The notes: generated by a model from the letters alone, not told the origin. DNA of 37,249 nucleotides from Alphaproteobacteria bacterium (GCA_019137195.1 JAGVSR010000078.1:1-37249); one strand, 5' to 3'; shown: positions 27,775-37,092, numbered from the stretch's first letter. Translations and numbers: made by a program.

Positions 27775-29856
27775 ATGTCTGCTGTGCGCCAGATGGCTGT
27801 CGCCTTGACCGCTCTCGCCGTCGGGAGTGGGTGCTTGGCCGTTGCAGCCGCCGGCGCCGAGCCGGGCACCAAGATCATCAAGGTGCCCGCCGTCGAGGCT
27901 CCGCCCGCCAAGCGAGCCACCGGGAAGCCGGCTTCCCCCGACGCGCCACCGCAGACCAGGACGAAGGCCGCGCCGGAGGCCCCGGCGGCGACGGCACCGG
28001 CCCAGCCGGAGGCGGCCTGCAACGAGCTCGGTCTCGCCGTCCACGTCACACCACTGACGCCGTGGAAGGGCGCGGCGCTTCGTGTGCTGGTCGCGGCCGA
28101 GAAGCCGCTCGAGGGCGAGCTGACGCTGCATGGCCCCGACGGCGCCATTGCCGTGAAAACCTCCGATCGCCGTGGCGGCCCGCCCTACTTCTGGCTGGCC
28201 GAGGTCGCGAAGCCCGAGCCGGGCAAATGGCAGGCGAGGCTTGCCCGCAACGGCGCCAGCCCCGAGTGCGCGACCGTCGTTCGAGCCATCACCGTTGGCC
28301 GCAATGCAACGGGCGGACCCGGCGCCGTCAAGGACAGCGTCTGGCCGCTACGCGACCGCTGGGGCCGCGCCAACGAGAACATCTACTCGGCCTGGATCGA
28401 AAAGCTGTTCGACGCCCCTTTGGAGGAGCAGCTGTCGTGGAAGGCACTGCACGAGGTGCTTCGTGATCCCTCGCGCAATCTTCTCTTCAACCATCTCGGC
28501 TTGAACGAGGACGGCAAGGGTATGGTGATCCGTCCCGACTGCGCCGACCTCCCTTACTTCCTGCGCACCTATTTCGCCTTCAAGATGGGCCTGCCGTTCG
28601 GCTACTCGCAGTGTACGCGTGGTGCGGGAGGACAGGCGCCGCGCTGTCCCCTGTGGTGGAACGTCAAGAAGGAACAGCCGCCGCCGGCCCCGGTGGCCCC
28701 CGATGCACCGCCCGACATATTCGCCATCTTCGGAGGCAGCGCCGCCGCGAAGCCCCCGCCACCCGACAAGGTGCCGACCCGTCCGCCGGGCCTCGTGCCG
28801 GGCTTCGGCTTCTACATCGGCACAACTGTCGCCAACGGCGTCCATTCGGGCAACGGTCGCACCGCCGCCGATGACAACAACACCGATTACTATCCCGTGC
28901 CCTTGACCGAGGACGCTCTCCGTCCAGGCACCACATACGCCGACCCCTACGGCCATCTGCTCGTTGTCACGAAGCGTCTGCCCCAGACCGCGGACGCAGC
29001 CGGCCTTTTCCTCGCCGTCGACGGCCAGCCCGACGGCACCGTCGCCAGGAAGCGCTTCTGGCGCGGCAACTTCCTCTTCTCCGACGACAAGGCTCTCGGC
29101 GGCCCTGGCTTCAAGCGCTTCCGGCCCGTGGTCGCCAGAGGCGGCGAGTTGCGGCGCATGACCAACGCAGAGATCGCCAAGGATCCCGAGTACGGCGACT
29201 TCTCGCTCGACCAGTCGAAGCTCGGAATCGAAGCCTTCTACGACCGCATGGACGATGTCATGTCGCCCAATCCGCTCGATCCAGCGCGCGCCATGAAGGA
29301 GGCCATCGACGCCCTCGAGGAGCAGGTCAGGACGCGCGTCGGCTCGGTCGAGAACGGCCGCAAGTATCAGGTGGGCGGCGGAGCTGAGGCGACAATGCCC
29401 GACGGCCCTGCCATCTTCGAGACCACCGGCGCCTGGGAGGACTTCGCCACGCCCTCGCGCGACCTGCGCCTCCTGATCGCCATCGACGTCGTCAAGGGCT
29501 TCCCCGATCGGGTTCTGCGCCGCCCCGAGCGCTACGCCATGCCGGCTGGCAAGAGCGCGACCGACGTCAAGACGGATCTCGAGGCCACGCTCGCCGCCGA
29601 GCTTGCGGCCCGCAAGGTCTCCTACACACGCACCGACGGCTCGCCGTGGACGCTCACCATGCAGGATGTCGTCGGCCGCACTCAGGCGCTCGAGATGGCC
29701 TACAACGTCAACGACTGCGTCGAGCTGCGCTGGGGCGCCGCCGAGGGTAGCGACGAGGCCGCCACGTGCAAGCGCCGCGCCCCCGATGCCCAACGCCAGA
29801 AAATGGCGAGCTACCGCCCCTGGTTCGCCGAGCGCCGCCGCCCGCCGCGGCCTTGA
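27775..29856 (+). CDS. large secreted protein, possible papain/NlpC-like fold
   Basis: The 693-residue product has a signal peptide (about 1-27, LAVAAAGAEP), a Pro/Ala linker, and a beta-rich region (LHVTPLTPWKG-like, about 85-170) that may be an immunoglobulin-like domain. The central region (about 190-420) has VIRPDCADLPYFLRTYFAFK with C256 and YADPYGHLLVV with D390 and H394. A Cys followed far downstream by a His in a hydrophobic strand is the layout of papain-like/NlpC or transglutaminase-like proteins. A Pro-rich insert sits between them. The C-terminal 270 residues are helical and unrecognised. ATG at 27775 is preceded by an alternative TTG at 27772. It follows the divergent transpeptidase-like gene by 134 bases. 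Confidence 0.65.
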   Translation: MSAVRQMAVALTALAVGSGCLAVAAAGAEPGTKIIKVPAVEAPPAKRATGKPASPDAPPQTRTKAAPEAPAATAPAQPEAACNELGLAVHVTPLTPWKGAALRVLVAAEKPLEGELTLHGPDGAIAVKTSDRRGGPPYFWLAEVAKPEPGKWQARLARNGASPECATVVRAITVGRNATGGPGAVKDSVWPLRDRWGRANENIYSAWIEKLFDAPLEEQLSWKALHEVLRDPSRNLLFNHLGLNEDGKGMVIRPDCADLPYFLRTYFAFKMGLPFGYSQCTRGAGGQAPRCPLWWNVKKEQPPPAPVAPDAPPDIFAIFGGSAAAKPPPPDKVPTRPPGLVPGFGFYIGTTVANGVHSGNGRTAADDNNTDYYPVPLTEDALRPGTTYADPYGHLLVVTKRLPQTADAAGLFLAVDGQPDGTVARKRFWRGNFLFSDDKALGGPGFKRFRPVVARGGELRRMTNAEIAKDPEYGDFSLDQSKLGIEAFYDRMDDVMSPNPLDPARAMKEAIDALEEQVRTRVGSVENGRKYQVGGGAEATMPDGPAIFETTGAWEDFATPSRDLRLLIAIDVVKGFPDRVLRRPERYAMPAGKSATDVKTDLEATLAAELAARKVSYTRTDGSPWTLTMQDVVGRTQALEMAYNVNDCVELRWGAAEGSDEAATCKRRAPDAQRQKMASYRPWFAERRRPPRP

Positions 29857-30180
29857 GCGCAGGAAATCACCCGCACGATCGAGAACCCAGTCCGCTACCA
29901 GATGGCGCCAAATGGAGCGGGAGCCGTCGCCGCCACGGTCGAGCCAGCGGGACGGCTCGTCCTGGTTCGCCGAGGCTTGCCGTTGGAGCGCGCAGCAGAA
30001 CGTCTCATGGTCTCGTCGAGGACGAGGCGCCTCGAAGACCCTCGTCGCGGTCGACATGAGCGGTGACGGCGGGGCCGGCGTCGTGACCCAGCTCGCCCAT
30101 CACACGGCACAGGCGGCCGGGCGATTTCGTCCTCCGAAGCGGGCGGTTCCGGTGCCGTCGGCAGGCCGTCGCGCAGTCCC
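29857..30180. other. 324-base convergent gap
   Basis: The gap lies between two convergent genes. No reading frame with recognisable content is present. A CTCGTC-GAG-GACGAG inverted repeat at 30012-30026 is the only notable structure, and it lacks a T-run. No RNA gene was seen. Confidence 0.4.
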
Positions 30181-31185
30181 TCACACTCTTGACCGGTTGA
30201 ACAGCGCCGACGCTGCATAGCCGAACGCAAAGGCGACGGCGACGGCGAGGATGCCGTAGAGGAAGCTCCTCGCGTGCGCGAAGTCGTAGAGCACGAGCTC
30301 GAGGCCCTTGCGCTCGAGGCCGACCCGCGTCGTGTAGCGCGAGAGAAGTGCGCCCTCACGGAAGAGATAGACGCGCGCCGTCAGCGAGCCCACGGGAATA
30401 TTGGCCGGTAGCTCGATCGAGCTGCGGAACAGGCTCTTGCCGATAAAGGCGACACCCGTGTCCTCGCGCACGAACAGGCCCTCGTCCTCCTTGAGCCGCA
30501 TGATGGCGCGCTCGAAGTCGCGCACCTCCGACGCGACGCTGGCCTTCAGCACGTCCTCGCGGACGCGAAGCCGCGCGTTCTCGAAGCCGATGGAGAGGTC
30601 GCGCAGGAGATCCGCGTCGGCGATTTCCTCCATCGGCCGTGTGGTGGCGACCGCGTAGTAGGTCGGCACCGCCTCGAAGGCGATCGCGGCCATGTTGATC
30701 CACATGCCCGCCACCACACCCTTGCGCCGCACGGTGAGCGGCGCCGGCTGACCCTCGACCACCACGACGACGTCGTAGTAGCCGGACTCCGGCGACGGCT
30801 GGCGGCTGTTGTCGACGGAGCCGAAGACCACGATCTCGCTGCCGCGGAACGCCGACGTCACCGCGACCGAGCGGGTCGAGACATCGGCCTCGACGCGCTC
30901 GGGTGGCAGCGGCGGAACCGCGGGCGACGTCTCTGCCGTCTCCGGCTCTGCGGTAGCGGGTGGGGCGGGAGCAGCCTTGGGATCTGCAGACTGCGGCGTC
31001 GCCGCGCGCCGCTCGCGCGCTTCCTTTGCCTCGCGCCGCTCCCGCTCCTCTCGCGCCTTGCGCCGTTCCGCCTTCGTCGCTGCGAACGCAGCTCCGGCGT
31101 CCGGACGGTCGAGAGGGCCAGGCATGGCGATTGCGGCAGCGAGAAGCGCCGCCACGGCCACCGTTCCGGCACGCCGGGTTCTCAC
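30181..31185 (-). CDS. TIGR02186 family transmembrane protein
   Basis: This 334-residue protein matches the TIGR02186/PF09608 family, which is nearly always encoded beside a TauE/SafE-type permease in alphaproteobacteria. An N-terminal signal helix is followed by a highly charged Arg/Glu segment (about 35-65) and a Pro/Ala linker. The conserved domain has VFGSVDNSRQPS, YYDVVVVVEGQPAPLTVRRK and GMWINMAAIAFEAVPTYYAV. A C-terminal helix (FLYGILAVAVAFAFGYAASAL) anchors it. The start is GTG at 31185 overlapping the permease stop (GTGA), or the preceding GTG. The charged N-terminal insert is longer than I expect for the family. Confidence 0.88.
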   Translation of the reverse strand: MRTRRAGTVAVAALLAAAIAMPGPLDRPDAGAAFAATKAERRKAREERERREAKEARERRAATPQSADPKAAPAPPATAEPETAETSPAVPPLPPERVEADVSTRSVAVTSAFRGSEIVVFGSVDNSRQPSPESGYYDVVVVVEGQPAPLTVRRKGVVAGMWINMAAIAFEAVPTYYAVATTRPMEEIADADLLRDLSIGFENARLRVREDVLKASVASEVRDFERAIMRLKEDEGLFVREDTGVAFIGKSLFRSSIELPANIPVGSLTARVYLFREGALLSRYTTRVGLERKGLELVLYDFAHARSFLYGILAVAVAFAFGYAASALFNRSRV

Positions 31186-32111
31186 CACGCCGCCCCCGTG
31201 AGCGCCGAGATTGAGTAGATTTCCTCGGGTTTGACCACGAGATCCCAGGCAAAGCGAATGCCGACCGCGAGTACCAGCGACGCGAGCAGCAGGCGCAGCT
31301 GCTCCGCCTTGAGCTTGGTACCGGCCGCAGTGCCGATCTGTACGCCGACGACTCCGCTCATGATCAGGATGACGGCGAGGATGATGTCGACCGACTTGTT
31401 GAACGTGGCATGCATGAGTGTCGTTACCGCTGCCACGAACACGATCTGAAAGAGCGATGTCCCCACCACCACGCCGGTAGGAACCCGAAGCAGGTAGATC
31501 ATTGCCGGCACCATGATGAAGCCGCCGCCCGCGCCGAGAATAGCGGCGAGGAAGCCGACGAAGGCGCCGATCATGATCGGGGGGATGGCGCTGATGTAGA
31601 GCTTCGAGCGGTTGAACCGCATCTTGAACGGCAGCCCGTGCATCCATCCATGCTGGCCGGACTTGCGTGCCGAAGGCGTTCGCCCCTGGCGGGCACTGTG
31701 GATCGCCGACAGGCTTTCGATCAGCATCAACCCGCCGATGACCCCGAGGAACAGCACGTAGCAGAGCGACACGAAGAAGTCGAACTGCCCCTGCTGGCGG
31801 AGGATCCTCACCATCTGAACGCCGATCGCCGATCCGGCGATGCCACCGGCGAGCAGCACGAGTCCGAGCGGGATGTCGACGTTGTTGCGCCGGTATTGCG
31901 TCAGCGCTCCCGAAACCGACGACGCCACGATGTGAGCTGTGCCGGTGCCGACGGCAACTGCCGGTGGAATACCGGACAGGATCAGGAGCGGGGTCAGGAG
32001 AAATCCGCCGCCGACTCCGAACAGGCCCGACAGGAACCCCACGGCGGCACCCATGCCGAGATAGAGCAGGACGTTGACGGACATCTCGGCGATCGGAAGG
32101 TAGATGTGCAT
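31182..32111 (-). CDS. TSUP (TauE/SafE) family permease
   Basis: This 309-residue membrane protein belongs to the TauE/SafE (TSUP) family of sulfite/organosulfur exporters. The two repeated halves begin AVGFLSGLFGVGGGFLLTPL and AFVGFLAAILGAGGGFIMVP, each with the glycine-rich signature. A cytosolic loop with KSGQHGWMHGLPFKMRF lies between them. The N-terminus MHIYLPIAEMSVNVLLYLG is typical of the subgroup paired with TIGR02186 proteins. It overlaps the TIGR02186 gene by 4 bases, so the two form one transcript. The substrate is unknown; sulfite-like anions are the family default. Confidence 0.93.
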   Translation of the reverse strand: MHIYLPIAEMSVNVLLYLGMGAAVGFLSGLFGVGGGFLLTPLLILSGIPPAVAVGTGTAHIVASSVSGALTQYRRNNVDIPLGLVLLAGGIAGSAIGVQMVRILRQQGQFDFFVSLCYVLFLGVIGGLMLIESLSAIHSARQGRTPSARKSGQHGWMHGLPFKMRFNRSKLYISAIPPIMIGAFVGFLAAILGAGGGFIMVPAMIYLLRVPTGVVVGTSLFQIVFVAAVTTLMHATFNKSVDIILAVILIMSGVVGVQIGTAAGTKLKAEQLRLLLASLVLAVGIRFAWDLVVKPEEIYSISALTGAAW

Positions 32112-32249
32112 CGATCAAGGGGTCCGACCGGCAGGGGAGAAAGGCTTTGTTCGGCCGGAATACGCTGGCTGACGCTGCACTGCAACGCCCAATCGGGTTG
32201 GTGACGGAAAACTCGGGCGCGCCGGCAATCGGGCCGCGGGCAAGCGAAA

Positions 32250-32270
32250 GGGGCCCGCTTGCCGGGCCCC
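32250..32270 (-). terminator. hairpin terminator after the SEL1 gene
   Basis: GGGGCCC (32250-32256) pairs with GGGCCCC (32264-32270) around a 7-base loop, 28 bases beyond the SEL1-protein stop. Read on the minus strand, it is followed by TTTCGCTT. This fits a moderate intrinsic terminator for that gene. Confidence 0.7.
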
Positions 32271-32297
32271 CTGCTGAATGATCGATGTCGGACCGGC

Positions 32298-35200
32298 TCA
32301 GCCGTTGGTGTCGGCGTGATCGCGCTTCTTCCAGTCTTCACCGGCCGCGCGCGCGTCGTTGGCGAGGCGGTCGGTCGTGGCCGGGGTGAAATTCGCGACG
32401 ACGGCATCGCTCTCGGCGAGTTCGGCGGTCGAGAGCTGGGCCTTCGCCGCATCGCGCCGGCGCAACGCGTCCTTGTCGCCGCTCGCGGCTGCGATCGCGT
32501 ACCACTTGTAGGCCTCGGCGATGCTCTTCTCGAGACCCAGCCCGCTCTCGTAGAGGACGCCGAGATTGTACTGGCTGTCCTTGAGCCCGTGCTCGGCGGC
32601 CTTGGCGAACCAGGTCGAGGCGGTCGAGTAGTCCGGGCCGCCTGTGCCCCCCGCAGCCGACAGAACGGCGAGATTGTGCATCGCCTTGACGTTGCCCTGC
32701 TCGGCAGCACGCAGATACCAGTCGCGCGCGATCGCGACGTCGGCCTTGACCCCCAGTCCTCGCTCGTAGAGCGTGCCGAGGCGGTATTGTGACTGCGCAA
32801 ATCCCTGCGCCGCCGACCGCTGGTACCAGCGGATGGCCTCCGTGAAGTTCTGGTTGGTGCCCTTGCCCTCGGCGAGCCGGGCCCCGACCTCGAACTGGGC
32901 CGAGGCGTCGCCGCGCGCGGCGGCGAGGCGGAGCGACAGCGGCCCGACGGTGGCGGGCGGAAGCTCGAGCGCTGCGCTGGCATTCGCAGCGCCGGTCGAT
33001 CCCGTCTCGAGCGGCGAGGCGGACGTGAAGGTCGGGGCGACCGGTTCGGCGACCGGCTGCGCCTTCGGTGCATCGGCGAGGAACGCTGCTGGCGTCATGA
33101 GCTCGCTGGTCTTTGCTCCAACGTCGTGGGACAGCTTGGCGAGGCCCTGCTGCTGGCGGATGCGCTGGAAGTCGTCGGCGGATGGCAGCTTGTCGGAAAC
33201 CTGGACTCTGAGCCCGGGAATGGAATCGGGATCGACGGCATCGGCGGCAGACGCGGCGCCCGTGCCACCCTCGTCGGTCTCGAACGCCGGACCCTGGGCC
33301 ACGTCGGGCGCAGCCTCGTTCGCGGCGTCGGAGCGCTGCTGCGGCTTCGGTGCGAGCTTCGGCGCCGTCGAGGTGCCGGCCGCGGCAGGCTTTTGCGCTT
33401 GCGGGGCCGCAACAGGAGGCGTGCCGGGCTGCTGGGCGGCGGCCGGCGGCTGAGCCGGAGCCTGTGTCGCGGCCGGAGCTTGTGTCGACGAAGGAGCGAC
33501 GGCTTCGGCGGCCGGTTGTGCGGGGGCGGCACCCTGTGGCGTCACGTCCATCGGCTCCTCGACGACGACGGCCGGTGCCTCGGGGGCGCTCGAGCCGGAG
33601 TTGACCATCATGACGCCGCCGGCTCCGATGGCGATGGCGATGGCCGTGACGATGGCGATGGCCTTGAGCTTCGGCGACAGGGGCTGGCTTTCGCCGGCCT
33701 TCGCGTTGGCCGCACCGAGGACGCCGCGCACACCTTTGGATGCGGGCTTGAGACTCACGGCATCGGCTTCTGACTGGACTGCTGCTGCGGAGGCCTTGGC
33801 CTTGGCGCGCTGCGCGTCGGCGATGAAGTCCTGGCGTAGTCGCTCGATAGCGGACTTGGCGGACTGCGGCTGGGACTGAGGCTGCTGCGTCGCGCCCGCC
33901 ATCTGCGGCCACTCGGGCATCGGCTCGAGCGGCGGCAGGTCGGGGAGTGCCGCGGCCTGGGTCTCCTCGTGGTCAGGATCGAAGGTTCCGCTCTCGCCGT
34001 GACCGCCGAAGTCCTGGAAGTCGAGCGACGGGTCGTGCGCGTCCTCTGCGAGGTCGAAGTCGTTGTGCCCGGCTCCGAGCGGGCTCGTGCGCCCGAGCTC
34101 CTCGGCGAAATCGGCCGACGCGTCGAGGGAAGCTTGCTGGTAGCCGCGCGCTGCCGAAGGCTGCACGGGCGCGGCCTGGATCATCGGACGCTGTGTGGAC
34201 TGCGCCGCCTCGATGGCGTCGACACGGTCGAGCACCCGGATCAGCGCCTGCTGCAGGGTGTCGAGCATCGTCATCGTCTGCTCCTCGCCCTGGCGGCGCT
34301 CGGAGATGAACGACTCGAGAAGGTGGCGAACCTCGGCGCCCTCGCCATTGTCGTGGCTCGTGAGCGAGCCGGCGAAGCGCTGGGCGACCTGTTCGGCGGC
34401 GATCTGCGCGACGCGCTCCATCTCACTGTGGTCGGGCATCGGCTGGGCGGCAGGCACGGGCGCCCGGGCTTCGGCGATCTGTTCGATCACGGTGCCGATC
34501 TGGTGCTCGATGAGATCGAGACGGCCGAGCTGCTGGTGCGCCTGCTCGATGTGGCCGGCGAGATCGGCGATCTGCCCCTCGAGGGTCCTGAGCCCTGTCA
34601 TGTCGGCCCGGGCCGCGACGTCGTGGAGCGCTTCGCTAAAGCGGTGCTCGAACTCGTCGAAGCGCTGCGTCAGGCCTTCGAGCGGGCTCTCCGGCGCGAG
34701 CGTAGCGAGCGACTGCTCGATACGGTCGGCGATCTCGGCGAACTTGCCTTCGAGCCATGCGCGCTCGAGCCTGTCGGCCTGGTGCGCGTCGGAATCGGCG
34801 GACGTTCCGGCACCGTTGCCGTGGCCGGGCTGCGCCTCGGTGTGGAAGTAGGCGACGGGCGACGGCGACGAACGCAGGTCTTGTGCCGGATGGTCGGCGG
34901 CCGGGGCGTGCTGGGGCTCGTCGTAAACGCGGGCCAGCGCCTCGGCCTGCTCCTCGTCCCAGGGTTCAGACGAGCCGTGCGGGACGCTGACGTCCACGAC
35001 GTCGAACGGATCGACATCGGCCACCGACTGTGCGCGGGGCGGATCGCTCGGGCGCGCGAACACTTGCGGTACGGAATGGGTCGAGGCCGATCGCAAGACG
35101 GCGGGAGCGACCGCCGGATGCGCGGGCGCGAGCTGTGTCACCGGACGCGGGAGCGCCTCGTCTGGCTCGGCCGCGGCGGGTTGGGACGTGGCCCGGCTGG

Positions 35201-35510
35201 CGGGGCCCGCACCCTCGCCCATGCGCTCGGCCAGTTGCGTGAGCGCGTCCTCGATGCGGTTGAACACCGGGCCGAGGTCGCCGGCCACCTGGGTTCTCAC
35301 GGCGCGTGTATCCTCGCTGAGCGTGGTCAGACGCTCGCGCATCTCGTAGAGCACGTCGGTGTGTCGGCGATCGGCCTGCGAGATCTGGTCGGCGATGACC
35401 GAAAGCAGGTTCTTGAGCTCGTCGGTGCCGGGCGCCCTCTGTGGCTCGAAGGAAGCGCCGGCGGGCAACGGCCGGGCCATGTTCGACATGTCGATGTCTG
35501 AGCTCATCAT
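32298..35510 (-). CDS. coiled-coil, transmembrane, SEL1-repeat protein (PodJ-like)
   Basis: The 1070-residue protein has three parts. Residues 1-610 are cytoplasmic, acidic and helical, with coiled-coil stretches (IADQISQADRRHTDVLYEMR, LEGQIADLAGHIEQAHQQLG). One membrane helix spans about 613-636 (KAIAIVTAIAIAIGAGGVMM). The periplasmic part has a Pro/Ala/Gln-rich linker and four to five SEL1 repeats at about 853-1023 (for example AIRWYQRSAAQGFAQSQYRL). This architecture matches PodJ-type polar organisers and related SEL1 proteins of alphaproteobacteria. Such proteins recruit partners to a cell pole or the division site; the exact role here is inference. Start MMSSDID is preceded by AGGGGA; an in-frame ATG 16 codons earlier is less likely. 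Confidence 0.88.
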   Translation of the reverse strand: MMSSDIDMSNMARPLPAGASFEPQRAPGTDELKNLLSVIADQISQADRRHTDVLYEMRERLTTLSEDTRAVRTQVAGDLGPVFNRIEDALTQLAERMGEGAGPASRATSQPAAAEPDEALPRPVTQLAPAHPAVAPAVLRSASTHSVPQVFARPSDPPRAQSVADVDPFDVVDVSVPHGSSEPWDEEQAEALARVYDEPQHAPAADHPAQDLRSSPSPVAYFHTEAQPGHGNGAGTSADSDAHQADRLERAWLEGKFAEIADRIEQSLATLAPESPLEGLTQRFDEFEHRFSEALHDVAARADMTGLRTLEGQIADLAGHIEQAHQQLGRLDLIEHQIGTVIEQIAEARAPVPAAQPMPDHSEMERVAQIAAEQVAQRFAGSLTSHDNGEGAEVRHLLESFISERRQGEEQTMTMLDTLQQALIRVLDRVDAIEAAQSTQRPMIQAAPVQPSAARGYQQASLDASADFAEELGRTSPLGAGHNDFDLAEDAHDPSLDFQDFGGHGESGTFDPDHEETQAAALPDLPPLEPMPEWPQMAGATQQPQSQPQSAKSAIERLRQDFIADAQRAKAKASAAAVQSEADAVSLKPASKGVRGVLGAANAKAGESQPLSPKLKAIAIVTAIAIAIGAGGVMMVNSGSSAPEAPAVVVEEPMDVTPQGAAPAQPAAEAVAPSSTQAPAATQAPAQPPAAAQQPGTPPVAAPQAQKPAAAGTSTAPKLAPKPQQRSDAANEAAPDVAQGPAFETDEGGTGAASAADAVDPDSIPGLRVQVSDKLPSADDFQRIRQQQGLAKLSHDVGAKTSELMTPAAFLADAPKAQPVAEPVAPTFTSASPLETGSTGAANASAALELPPATVGPLSLRLAAARGDASAQFEVGARLAEGKGTNQNFTEAIRWYQRSAAQGFAQSQYRLGTLYERGLGVKADVAIARDWYLRAAEQGNVKAMHNLAVLSAAGGTGGPDYSTASTWFAKAAEHGLKDSQYNLGVLYESGLGLEKSIAEAYKWYAIAAASGDKDALRRRDAAKAQLSTAELAESDAVVANFTPATTDRLANDARAAGEDWKKRDHADTNG

Positions 35511-35922
35511 CTCGCGTCCCCTAGGCATCTTCTCGCGCCGGTCGTCGGGCGCCCGCAACGGCTGCCGCGTCTGCCCGGATAGGTCGTCGTGGACACCGAT
35601 GCGCCGCGCGACGCAGAGGGAGCCCGCCAGCCAAGCTGGCAGCCGCCAGTAAAAGTTCGGTTAAGTCTTGTGCCGGTTTTGTGCGCGTCTCGCGCTTTGA
35701 CGCGGTTTCAGGGCGTATCCGGACCGACGGGGCAGCCGCACCCTATGCACGGGTGGAACGGGGAGCAGGGTGATTCGCACATGGCCGAGTCCCCGCTGCT
35801 CTCGCGCGGGCGTCGTCGGGTAGGCGGGCGGGCCCGGAAGGGCCCTAGTCCCTGGATCCCCAAGGCACTCGCGGCCGAAGGCCTGAGATGAGGCGGAAGA
35901 ACGAGCGTCTCGTCAGCGGCGA
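35511..35922. other. 412-base gap between two minus-strand genes
   Basis: The SEL1-gene promoter and leader should lie here, reading leftward. Two inverted repeats are visible: GCCAGC-CAA-GCTGGC (35626-35640) and GGGCCC-GGAA-GGGCCC (35830-35845). The second may end the acyltransferase transcript but has no T-run. No reading frame in the gap has recognisable content or a good start. Confidence 0.4.
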
Positions 35923-36963
35923 TCAGACGCTTGCTGTGCGAGGCGAAAGGCGGGCTGCAGGCTGCTGCAACTTGAATGCTGCCGGCCTCCTGAACAGGAA
36001 ATCGAGCCGCGAGCCGGCAACGGCGCGGGCGAGCAGCAGCGCGCCGACGAGGCTCGCTCCTGCGACGGCGAACGACGTGATCTCTGCTCCGAGCCAGGGG
36101 GCGCGATCGAGAAGCAAGACGCGCGTCGGGGCCATGAACAGAGGGAAGGCGAGATAGATCGAGATCGAGTTTCGGCCAAGATAGGCGATGGCACGGCCCT
36201 CGGCGCGGCGCGATAGCAGCGTGCTCAAGGCGACCACCGCCGCGATGCCGGCGAACGAAACCAGGAGATCGAGGCCGGGCGCGAACGCCCAACCGTTGGC
36301 AACGAGCGCCCAGTTGGCGGCGGTCCAGAGTAGGAGCGCGCCGACCAGGCTCGTCGGCGGACGTGCGCCGAGCCGGTCAGCGGCCGCCAGTACGGCCCCA
36401 GCGGCGACATAGCCCGAGTAGAAGAAGACAAACCGTGACGAGAACTCGTCGGCAACCAGCCAGCCTGTAGCCGGGGCGATGACGTGAAGGACCGCCGCTG
36501 CCCCCCAGACCAGCCATTTGGGTAGCGGCTCGGCGAGCTTCGCAGCCGTGAAGAAGACTGCGAGCAGGTAGATGAACCACAGTGTTCCCCACGGCTCCAC
36601 GAATGCGTGGGCATAGGCGGCAAGGAGCCCTGCCACGCCCTCGTCGCCGACCAGTGCCGGCGCCTTCGTTACGAGCTGGATCGTGAGCCACAGGACGTAG
36701 AAGTAGGCGAAGTGGACGACCTTGGTGTCGAGATAGGTCCGCCAGGGCCGGTCGATGCGGGCGGCGAGGAACAGCCCCGAGATCAGAAAGAAATCGGGCA
36801 TGCGGAACGGCCGCGCCCATTCGACGAAGCCGTGGATCAGCGACGGGTGTCCCAGAGCTTTCTCGACGCCGAGCGTCGAATGCATGAACACGACGAGCGT
36901 GATGCATATGCCCTTGGCGATGTCCACCCACACCAGACGGTCGGATTCACGGACGGTTTCCAT
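35923..36963 (-). CDS. acyltransferase-3 family membrane protein
   Basis: This membrane protein of 346 residues belongs to the acyltransferase-3 (PF01757) family, whose members transfer acetyl or other acyl groups to sugars and surface polymers. It opens with RLVWVDIAKGICITLVVFMH, holding the family's catalytic-type histidine in the first helix. It continues with RPFRMPDFFLISGLFLA and about ten helices in total, including LWFIYLLAVFF and YLGRNSISIYLAFPLFM. ATG at 36963 is preferred; a GTG five codons earlier is possible. It lies 180 bases after pqqA in the same direction, with a hairpin between. The substrate is unknown. Confidence 0.9.
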   Translation of the reverse strand: METVRESDRLVWVDIAKGICITLVVFMHSTLGVEKALGHPSLIHGFVEWARPFRMPDFFLISGLFLAARIDRPWRTYLDTKVVHFAYFYVLWLTIQLVTKAPALVGDEGVAGLLAAYAHAFVEPWGTLWFIYLLAVFFTAAKLAEPLPKWLVWGAAAVLHVIAPATGWLVADEFSSRFVFFYSGYVAAGAVLAAADRLGARPPTSLVGALLLWTAANWALVANGWAFAPGLDLLVSFAGIAAVVALSTLLSRRAEGRAIAYLGRNSISIYLAFPLFMAPTRVLLLDRAPWLGAEITSFAVAGASLVGALLLARAVAGSRLDFLFRRPAAFKLQQPAARLSPRTASV

Positions 36964-37092
36964 GGCGCGTTCCAGCACAAGGTCTTAGCCGCACGGCGGC
37001 ACGGCTGGCGCTCTGCAATCCGCATACCAAACGAAAGCGATCGGAATTGACGCAACGTTGCATCGGTTCTGCCCCGGCCCGTCACAAACGAA

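Noticed and set aside
28348-30057. A 569-codon minus-strand open frame opposite the secreted Cys/His protein
   Set aside because: Composition is typical of a shadow frame (Arg/Gly/Asp/Val-rich, no motif). The plus strand has a signal peptide and a structured protein with normal codon use.
33969-35501. A 510-codon plus-strand open frame opposite the SEL1 gene
   Set aside because: It is the antisense shadow of a GC-rich coding sequence. Its translation is Arg/Gly/Leu/Val-rich with no motif, while the minus strand encodes clear SEL1 repeats and coiled coils.
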